Assembly (NCBI GenBank): GCA_003996215.1
Contig: QJPP01000003.1
Coordinates: forward strand, 1,550,001 to 1,614,000
Direction: 5' to 3'
Length of the DNA: 64,000 bases
Source: Jaltomata sinuosa
Lineage: Eukaryota; Streptophyta; Magnoliopsida; Solanales; Solanaceae
Part shown: positions 56,060-64,000 of the stretch, one piece after another
Position numbering within the stretch: the stretch's first letter is position 1
Layout: each line of letters begins with the position of its first letter
The notes under the pieces: generated by a model
Told to the model about the DNA's origin: nothing
Seen by the model: the letters and a program-made list of their open reading frames with translations, nothing else
Database searches by the model: none
Program-made: the position numbers and the translations under genes

Positions 56060-58205
56060 TGTCACGTCCCGAGGCTACCCCCTAGACGTAACATGGGACC
56101 CGGGACCTCAAGTATTCTAAGTTAACCCTTGGTCATAGCATAACTCAGATAGATCAATAGATAAGCGGAAGCATAACAGGAAGATTAGAAATCAAATGCA
56201 TAGATAATCAAGTCAAACGGGAATACAAATCCAAAAGGGGACTCGAATACTGTCTATATCTGAAAAGCCTCCAACTGTCATAAGGTGCTGCTGGGACACG
56301 ACCCCAGCTAACTCGAAAATCTGAAGCAAAACATAAAGGTAGGCTCGCTAATTCTAGTCCTCGAAGATTGAGGACTCACCACTGATCAGCTGAAAGTCTG
56401 GCGTAGTCTAGCCACGAGTCTGAGGGCAGAAACCTAAATCTGCATTGTAAAATGATGCAGCGCAAAATGCGTCAATACTATAGGATGTACCGAATATGTG
56501 AGATAAACAGGAATCTGATATAAGCATGCTAAATAAACTTGTAAAAACAGAAATCATGTTATAAGCGTAAAATTGAAATGCAAAAGACTCAATGCAATGC
56601 CAAAGTAATTTATGCGAGAAATGGTAAGTAATCATAATAGCTCTGAAGTTTGAAGGCAAAGAGTCAATGCATTTTAAAACCTGATTCTGTTTTTGTGAGA
56701 GGTTCTCTAATCGACATTGACCATGTGAGCTACATAGAATCCGATGTATACGCCCCATCGAAAGGATCCAATATACCTTGCCAGGGTATAAAGGCGTGAT
56801 TGTGGTGTGATCACTAAATCTGATGCCCAACTGAAGGGACTTAAAACCTACGGAGGATCGTAGTTCTGGGACTAAGGGTACTCTCACCTTGTCCAACTCG
56901 GTGCTAATACTACTCCCAAAATATATACATATAGCTCATAATACTTGTGACATATCTGATGTCAAAACTGTTCATAACTTAGGTAGACATATCTGGATGC
57001 CAAACCTCTCATAAAATATAAGGACATATCTAATGTCCAAAACTGTTGGAAAAGCATAAGGACATATTTGATGTCATGCAATTCACAAGTCATGAATCTT
57101 AAAGCTTTGCAAAACCATAATTCAAAATATACTTTCCTTTCTAATATCATAGCTTGAAGAATTAGGCATGCAATTTTATAAAAATAGAGGTCATGTTATC
57201 TAAACATACCAATTTTACTTGAAGACATGCAATTCAATGAAATTATACTAAAATTCATCATCAACTTATGGGCTTTTGAAATCAACTAAGGAACTTCATT
57301 TAAATCATAGATACGTAACAAGAAATCATGAATTGATGCGTTAAATGAAGGCCCATAACTTTTCCCATATTTGAATAAGAACCCTAATTTAGAAATCCAT
57401 AAATTCAATTTAGAAGATTGGGGTTTTAGGCATAAGGGTGAAGGGAATCCCTTATTGAATACCCACATACCTTGATTGAAGCTAACCCACTTGAAATTGA
57501 AAAGAAAAGGAGACTTGAACTTGGAGGTTGAAGGAGTTCTTTTCCCAATTGGTAGATAAATGAGGTAATGAGCAGGGACTTAGGTTAATAGGTTTAGAAA
57601 TCATGCTAAAAATGGTCAAAATGACCTCACTTAGGATTCAAAAGGATGGATAATGACTAAAATACCCCTGGAACATAATTAGGAAAAAACTGGAAAAAGT
57701 TGACTTTCAGAGACCACGAATGGGTTTCACGAACCGTAAGCAAACCACGGCTCGTGGTTTCCATCCGTCGTTCCTAGCCAAAGAGTCAGACTGCAGAAGG
57801 TAAACCACGAGTCAACAGGATAGCTCGTCAACTAAACGACGACCCGTAGACCTGAGCCGTAGTTTTTGGGAAATATGCAGTCCTCTGAACAAGTTCTACG
57901 AGTTACAGGACAGTCCGTAGTTGAAACTACGGGCCGTAGAAATCAGTCGTGAATCCTGGGGGAAAATGTCAACCCTCTGATCTGATTCCACGAGTTGACA
58001 GGACAGACCGTAGTTAGAATTATGGTCCGTAGAACCAACTTGTGGTTCTTATACCAGAGACTGAACCAACAGAAGGAAACCACGGTTCCATTTCACGACC
58101 CGTGGTTCAAACCACAGTCCATAATTTGGACCCGTAATTCCTGAAAACTTAAAATTTCTCAGAGTTTCAAACTTAGATAGCTGGTTTGATTTTTGGGGGG
58201 TTACA
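56060..58205 (-). repeat. Element B 5' LTR
   Basis: 2,146 bp, intact. On the minus strand it runs TGTAACCCCCC to GGGACGTGACA. The part at 57,710-58,140 holds repeated ACCACGG/CCGTGGT and ACGAGT/ACTCGT words. Confidence 0.92.
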
Positions 58206-58365
58206 CTTTTTTAGTGTTTGGATGAATTAAAAAGTACTTATAAGCACTTGATAAAATAATTTAAGCTAAAATGATAAAAATAAGTCAAAGTCATCAACTA
58301 GAATTTTTAATTTATGACTTTTAAATTATAAGTAAAAAATCAAAAAGTCAATCCAAACAAGTTTT

Positions 58366-59042
58366 AAATCTTTCACAAACAAAATACAGAATTAATTGAG
58401 ATAACACCCAAGTTAGGTGTCATAAGTACAAGAGCTTCTACAATATGATACAAGTATGAAACATAAACTACAATATCTGAATGTAAGAAATATCTTATTT
58501 GACTACTATATCAACAGAACAAATAAAGAAATAAAGGAAGGTGTGAGCCGCAGAATAGCCAACCAGCTCACTACAACTCTAAAATAACCCAAGCTCAGAC
58601 TCAAAAATCTCCTCTAGACGCGCTCATACTCAAAATTAAATCTGCATCATAAAAGAGTATAGCAAATATAGTATGAATATGAGATCACGTGTAACCAATA
58701 TATCTCATAAATCGACGATGAAGAAATAGTGACAAGATTATGTAAAAAAAACCATCCTCTAAACTTACAAGTCTACATTTTACTTAACAGTCGAGTTTTC
58801 AATAAAACAAGGATAATCAAATGTCATGTAGTGTTCAAACATCAGTTAAGTACATAATCAAGTAAGAAAGGAGGATGTAATTAATGTGATGCAATGAAAT
58901 GAGATGATATGCCTCGAACGTCAAGTACTCTCTCAATCATATATACACGATACTCCTAAAAAATCTTTGGGAGTTTGTAATCCATGGGGAAATTGCGAGG
59001 TCCATATACCAGAACATATGATCTTCACGTACCCGTACAGAT
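58366..59042. repeat. Right remnant of the old LTR-like sequence
   Basis: It continues the sequence cut at 39,819. It contains TAAATCTGCATCATAAAAGA, a string with near matches in the solo LTR at 28,823 and in element B's LTRs, so it looks like a decayed gypsy LTR. It appears to continue around the two hAT-like elements to about 61,000. No coding sequence. Confidence 0.4.
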
Positions 59043-59050
59043 GATTTCAA

Positions 59051-59837
59051 CTAGGGGTGTGCTTTCGATTCTTTGATTTGGTTTTGTCAAAATTTGATTC
59101 GGTTCTTCAATTTTTTATTTTGCAAAAATAAGCACTGAACACTGCACCAAACTGATTCGGTTCAGTTTGACTTTTTAAAACTTTGGTTCAGTTTTGTTTG
59201 GTGTTTCTAAATTGATTTTTTGGTGCAAGTGTAAATAAAATGAGAATCAAAATTTACAATAATTTGGCAAATTTGAATTTTAACTTAGCAGTTAGCATAT
59301 TATAAATTTAGAATAGTATTACTCTCAGTTAACTCTGCACTCTACGATCACTATAAATAAATGAGAGGATTCTAATTCCTTGAATACAAATTGCAAACAA
59401 GATGGTAATTGAACAAAACCATTCAAGCAAAGATCATTTATAATCTCAATATGCTGTCTCGACCCTTTGAAGTTTGAAGTATTTAACAGTAGGCTGCCTC
59501 AACCCTCAAAGATCATTTCTAATTTCAGCAAAACCATTCAAGCAAATTTAAAAGAGATTATTTGTGGGGCATTTTGGGATTTGAGCTTTGGTCATCTGTT
59601 AGTTCTGAGTTTAGAACTTAAAATATGTTAGTTGTAAATATGTAATATAAATATAATATAAATATTTTATAAAAAATTAATTAAGAAAAGTTCAGTTATT
59701 TGGCCCTAAAACCGAATACCGAATCGAAGAGTCGAAGTACCAAAAAAAATTAAAACTGAATCAAAACATCAAAATCGAAGAATCAAACTAATTCGGTTGG
59801 TTCAATTTTTGGTTCTTTGATTTTTATGTCCACCCTT
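59051..59837. mobile_element. hAT-like non-autonomous element, copy 2
   Basis: The left end CTAGGGGTGTGCTTTCGATT and the right end, reverse complemented, AAGGGTGGACATAAAAATCA are imperfect inverted repeats. The 8 bp outside are GATTTCAA (59,043-59,050) and AATTTCAA (59,838-59,845), matching at seven positions, the hAT length. The terminal regions match the element at 25,421. No transposase. Confidence 0.68.
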
Positions 59838-59980
59838 AATTTCAAAGCACTATCACAAAATCAAATAATCTCAGCACGAACGATCTTCACGTGCCCAACT
59901 TATAAATATAAAATGATCGCAGTACGAATGATCTTCATGTACTCGATCCTTACTCATGTTCGATCTCATACCAATGCATA

Positions 59981-60539
59981 GAGGTGTTCACAGTTTAGGT
60001 AAAAATCGATTCAAATAAAAAAATTAAACCAAATCGATTAAATAAATTAATTTTTATTTGGTTTAGTTTGATTTGATTTTACATTTTTAAAAATCGATAA
60101 TATATGATTTGATTTTAATTTTATTCAAAAAAATCTGAATAAATAACCAAACCGATAAATTATACACTTATTTCTCTTATAATTTTATGTACATAATATA
60201 TTATTTTTTATGAATAATTTTAAATAACTTATATCTGTTTTTATCAAAATTTATTTATATTTTAAATATCTTGTATTAGACATACAAAATTTTATGTTTA
60301 ATGTGGCAATCTCCAGATTTTTTTTCCTTTTTAATGAATCATTGTCTTTTTTTCTCTTTTGAATGAATCATTTTTTTTGTGTATGATTAATAATCGAATA
60401 GTCTAACCAAATTGAATCGAAATCGATAATAACCAAACCGATAAATGTATATTATATTTGATTTTGGTTTGGTTTTATTAATTTAAAAAATGATTATATT
60501 GGTTTGGTTTTGATTTTGACCAATAACCGACCCAAATCG
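59981..60539. mobile_element. hAT-like non-autonomous element, different family
   Basis: It starts GAGGTGTTCACAGTTTAGGT and ends, reverse complemented, TCGATTTGGGTCGGTTATTG. Long stretches rich in AACCAAA/TTTGGTT pair between the halves. The flanks AATGCATA (59,973-59,980) and ACTGCATA (60,540-60,547) match at seven of eight bases. No coding capacity. Confidence 0.55.
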
Positions 60540-60547
60540 ACTGCATA

Positions 60548-61258
60548 ATATAATATCATTAGAATAGGAGATAATGATCTCATTATCTCATTTCAATCAA
60601 ATATCATACATGGCATCTATTCTTCTCAACTATCACAAATATACGAGTTCAATAAGGAAACATGAACACACAAAGAGCAACCAAGTTAATAATTTATCAG
60701 CTAATGTTCATATGCTTTAATATTCTTGAATTACAATTTGTCATTTCATAGTAATAAATTTTCCCTTTTATAACATCGGTACTCGTACTAATGCTCGTTA
60801 TACTACGGGTAAGAGACGCACATCTTTCGCCCTCGCCCATTAGCTATTTTATTTTTACTTTTTAATTAGCAAAATGTTCCTCAACAAATTAAAGAAGTCT
60901 TAATATACCTCGATTATCGAATAACATATCATGAACCCTTAAGATATTGTCTTTCCCTTTTGCTAAGCTTCAGAACGTTCCTAGTCTATCAATATGTACT
61001 ATTCCTAAGAACATAGATCATAAATATTGATTTTGCTATATTTCTAGCCCGACACCCAAAAATCACTCAAAAAATTAGAATCTGAGTGCACAAAGGCAAA
61101 ACTGAAATTTTACTATAAAGGGATAATTTCAAATATGTACAATAAAGTAATTAGTTTATAATAAATATAGCCAAGGTTTTTTTACAAAAAAAAATTATCC
61201 AAAAATGAACTATTCACAAAAAAGAATTACAAAAAAAATAACCGCATGTATATGTAAT
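60548..61258. other. AT-rich sequence, probably more of the old LTR remnant
   Basis: No gene is supported. The text resembles the decayed LTR pieces to the left (for example CTAGCCCGACACCCAAAAAT near 61,050) but no end can be fixed. Confidence 0.3.
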
Positions 61259-61424
61259 GTATCGATATTGTATAAAAGCTATGTAATGTATCAATATTGT
61301 ATAAATAGTGTATAAACGTGTATCAATATTGTATAAATAGTGTATAAATATGTATCGATATTGTATAAATAATATTTAAACGTGTATCGATATTGTATAA
61401 ACAATTATGTAATGTATCGATATC
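61259..61424. repeat. Minisatellite, unit of 30-35 bp
   Basis: About six copies of TGTATCGATATTGTATAAAT, each followed by a variable AGTGTATAAACG-like spacer. The copies differ mainly at the CGATAT/CAATAT position and in the spacer. Confidence 0.75.
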
Positions 61425-61513
61425 TATTTTTTAAAATAAACACTAGTATAAAAATAAATAAAAACTTTTCTCTATGGGCCATCACCATTCTCGAAATTCG
61501 GTGAGAACCCACC

Positions 61514-62158
61514 ATCACTGCCAGCCTCCACTTCTCCCATTTTTCCATTATATCTAGCCAAGCTCCGGGCAAACAAACAACAACCGTTCTTCCTTTTTCG
61601 GTGAAACAAACACCAATTTTCCACCACACCACTACCCACACAACGAAAAATCCACCACCACTACCAGCCTTCGTTTCCCCCATTTTTTTTCGACTAAGCT
61701 CCGGACAAACAAACAACAACCGTTCTCCATTTTTCATCGAAACAAACGTCAATACTCCACCACATCACCAATTGAATATCTCTTGGCATAAAAGCATCTT
61801 CCTGACCAATAGAGTGTCCTTCGAGTTTAATAACTTCAAGCATCTGTAAACAGAAACAAAAGTGAGAGGATATATCAAGTATAATGTTAGCAATATTAGC
61901 AACAAGCCTAGCAATTGAAAGTGTAGATCTTTAATTGTAAAAGACACTGGTAGTGTATAAGTACTAAAAACACATGAGAACGATGGAAGTGGGGAAGCAG
62001 AGTGCAAATTGCTTACTTCTTCAGCAACGAATCGACCATCAATGTCAGCCTCTACTTCCCCCATTTTCCCATTTTTTCGGCAAAATTTTGGGCAAACAAA
62101 CAACCGTTTTCCCTTTTCCAGCGAAACAAACGTCGATTTTCCACCACACCACCACCCA
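61514..62158. repeat. Module of about 120 bp present three times
   Basis: Copies lie at 61,514-61,637, 61,652-61,770 and 62,038-62,158, all in the same direction. Each runs CCAGCCTYCRYTTC, CCCATTTTT, then CGGGCAAACAAACAACAACC or close to it, GAAACAAACRYCAAT and CCACCACACCACC. On the minus strand the modules keep an open frame with recurring RLFVCP and FVSxEKG words. I do not recognise the protein and regard it as a repeat of unknown origin. The 268 bases between copies 2 and 3 are unrelated. Confidence 0.65.
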
Positions 62159-62534
62159 ACCATTAACGAAAGAGAAGAAGAAGAAGAGAAAGAAAGAAAA
62201 GAAGAAGGGAAAGCAACGAATAGCTTGAAAATTAATATGGCCAAATGGCCAATTAATGTAATAAATGAGTAATTTTTTAAAATGACTATTTTAGATATAA
62301 ATAAGGTTGATGGATTGACATTCTGCCTAATTTTTCCTATTATAAATTCATTGACCCATAAATTATAGAGTCCAAACTTGTAATCAAGTTTCTAACCTTG
62401 ATGTCAATTAATGGGTCCAAATTCGAATTAATGAAAATTTCACGCTTAGAGTAAAATCTTAACATTCGACACCTCAAATCATGAATTTAAAGATATAAAT
62501 ATATTTCAGTATCACCATTCATACTTAATTAGTA

Positions 62535-62783
62535 CTCCCTCCGTTTTAATTTGTTTGGCCTACTTTCTTTTTTAGTCTGTTTCAAAAAGAATGTCTCTTT
62601 CTTTTTTTAGTAACTCTTTAATTTCAACTTTCCACGTGGCATATTCAAGATCACAAGATTAAAGAATATTTTAATACATTTGACATATCTTTAATTTAAG
62701 ACCACAAGTTTCAAAAGTCTTCTTTATTTTTCTTAAACTCCATGCCAAGTCAAAATAGGCCAAATAAATTGAAACGGAGGAAA
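62535..62783. mobile_element. Stowaway-like MITE, copy 2
   Basis: It starts CTCCCTCCGTTTTAATTTG and ends AAATTGAAACGGAGGAAA, flanked by TA at 62,533-62,534 and 62,784-62,785. It aligns along its length with the element at 297-544, including TTTCAAAAAGAATG near the left and CAAGTCAAAATAGG near the right. Confidence 0.82.
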
Positions 62784-62785
62784 TA

Positions 62786-63429
62786 ATATTTCATCCAATA
62801 TACTAATGCTCGTATTCCAATTAATATGAATAAGAAAATTTATACCACATAAACAAATTATAAGAAATAAGATTGTTGAACAAGTGTCTTTGAAATATCT
62901 AGGCATGGACAAAAATTCACCAAGTTTGTCATCAAACAATTAAATATTCAGATTATATCCTTGATTTCATTTAATTATGAGATATATAATTTATTAAAAC
63001 TAAATTACAACGAAAAGGAATGGATCAGTCATTTCCTTCTCATTCTACTCTATTAGTACAAAATAGATCCTCATAATAGAATTCAATGACCAAAAGTAAT
63101 TTATAATACTCCATATTCTCCTAGCTCTAAACGAATTCAATATCACCGTTCAACATATATGATAAATTTTTTTACTTGGTGTTAATTTTCTTCTACTATC
63201 CAATCAGAATTGCCCCAAAGTGTTGAAATGTAATGATTATACAATTCAGGAAGAAATAAAAATTGAACTTGGCTTACATTAATCATTTTTTCTCTCATTA
63301 TTGTAAAAACAGAAGAATCTGAAGTTAATTTACTAACTTCAACTTACTAAATTCAACATACTAAGTAAGTACAAATGAAATATCTACTAGTTAATGCACA
63401 TTATATTAGTGGGATTATTAATTTAATAG
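62786..63429. other. AT-rich sequence, nothing recognised
   Basis: No gene, no repeat with definable ends. Confidence 0.5.
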
Positions 63430-64000
63430 TTTTTTTTGGAGAAGGGCCTAAATTACCCTTTAAGTATTGAAAATGATACAAATATATCCCTCTTCCACCT
63501 TTGGGCTCTAAAATGCCCTTTTCATCGAGACAACTACACAAATGCCCCTCAAAGGGAGTGGCTTTGCATTTTTGCCCCCCATAAGAAAAGTCTTACAAAA
63601 ATAGTCTTCCTTGTTTTTATGTATAGAACAACTACTTTTTTGCCCCTCTATACCTCAAATACTTTTAAACAACTCTCAATGCTCATTTGCCTCTCAACTT
63701 TTATATTTATTTTTTCTTTTATCTTTTTTTTTCAACCTTTTTTTTTGTTTTATTTTTTGTTTTATTCTTTCTTCTACGTTTTTTTCTTTTTTCTCAATCT
63801 TTATTTTTTTCCTTTTCTCCCCTCAATTCTATTTTTTTTCTCAACCTTTATTTTTTCGTTTATTTTTTGTTGTCTTTTTTTTCTTCGTTTTTTTCTTTTT
63901 TTTCTTAATTTTTATTTTTTTCCTCTCAACTTCTATTTTTTAATTTTTTTGCTTTGATTTTTTATTTTTCTTTTCTCTTTTTTTTAACCATTTTTTTCGA
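63430..64000. repeat. Dispersed repeat end followed by T-rich low-complexity tract
   Basis: The first 200 bases (GGAGAAGGGCCTAAATTACCC, CAAATGCCCCTCAAAGG) resemble a dispersed repeat common in nightshade genomes that I cannot name. From about 63,690 the plus strand is almost pure pyrimidine, T-rich, to the window end; long frames there translate only to Phe/Leu/Ser runs and are not genes. Confidence 0.5.

Larger units (their letters stand above)
39882..58205 (-). mobile_element. Gypsy element B (minus strand), interrupted by element A
   Basis: B reads from right to left. Its 5' LTR is 56,060-58,205, the primer-binding site lies at 56,044-56,055, decayed gag-pol at 51,260-55,850, a polypurine tract at 51,029-51,040, and the 3' LTR is 39,882-41,124 continued at 50,123-51,026. 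The perfect target duplication CTTTT is at 39,877-39,881 and 58,206-58,210. Removing element A restores a 3' LTR of about 2,142 bp against 2,146 bp for the 5' LTR. The domain order protease, RT, RNase H, integrase, chromodomain-like tail puts it in Ty3/gypsy, likely the Tekay (Del) chromovirus group. Confidence 0.92.
39820..58365. mobile_element. MITE split by the nested gypsy elements
   Basis: Two pieces, 39,820-39,881 and 58,211-58,365, join to a foldback element. Its left end is GAGTCTGTTTGACTTGAATT and its right end, reverse complemented, is ACTTGTTTGGATTGACTTTT. It resembles the intact MITE at 20,445-20,650. Element B is inserted in it with a CTTTT duplication. Confidence 0.65.

Noticed and set aside
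61765..62244. 159-codon minus-strand frame as a gene
   Set aside because: It runs through a repeat module present three times and a simple GAAGAA tract. Listed as a repeat with open frame instead of a gene.
63436..63957. 173-codon frame of Phe-rich protein
   Set aside because: Product of a T-rich low-complexity tract open in all three frames; no coding pattern.

Overview
The window is nuclear DNA from a flowering plant, most likely a member of the Solanaceae. The grounds are AT-rich sequence, short exons with GT/AG introns, Stowaway MITEs, a SolS/TS-type tRNA-derived SINE, an RTE-type LINE with a (TTG)n tail, a TRIM retrotransposon, and Tekay-like Ty3/gypsy elements with LTRs of about 2 kb. 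The family call is inference from recognised repeats. No species is claimed.

Bases 1-25,000 are mostly one host gene on the minus strand, the plant DNA polymerase theta (TEBICHI/POLQ). I could place 19 exons whose reading frame stays open across every junction (5,369 coding nt, about 1,789 codons). They cover the N-terminal region, the whole superfamily 2 helicase, the central region, and the start of the family A polymerase. The catalytic polymerase exons lie beyond the left edge. The introns carry many small insertions: two SINEs, a TRIM, two LINE 3' ends, a LINE-1-like remnant, MITEs and LTR scraps.

Bases 25,000-34,140 hold no gene that I can support. They contain a hAT-like non-autonomous element, a 2.8 kb solo LTR with a perfect 5-bp target duplication, a possible Stowaway-like MITE, and AT-rich sequence.

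Bases 34,149-39,608 are a complete Mutator-like element (MULE) with TIRs of about 140 bp and a perfect 9-bp target duplication. Its mudrA-like transposase, on the plus strand, is broken. A small two-exon gene for a GRF-type zinc-finger protein, on the minus strand from the opposite TIR, is still open.

Bases 39,682-61,000 are a nested stack. An old LTR-like sequence holds a MITE. The MITE holds a minus-strand gypsy element (B, TSD CTTTT). B's 3' LTR holds a related plus-strand gypsy element (A, TSD ATTTA/ATTGA). Both gypsy elements have Gag-Pol frames ruined by stop codons. Two hAT-like elements sit in the old sequence to the right.

Bases 61,000-64,000 have a 30-35 bp minisatellite, a module of about 120 bp present three times, a second Stowaway MITE and a T-rich tail. 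The only host gene recognised is polymerase theta. The small GRF gene belongs to the MULE.
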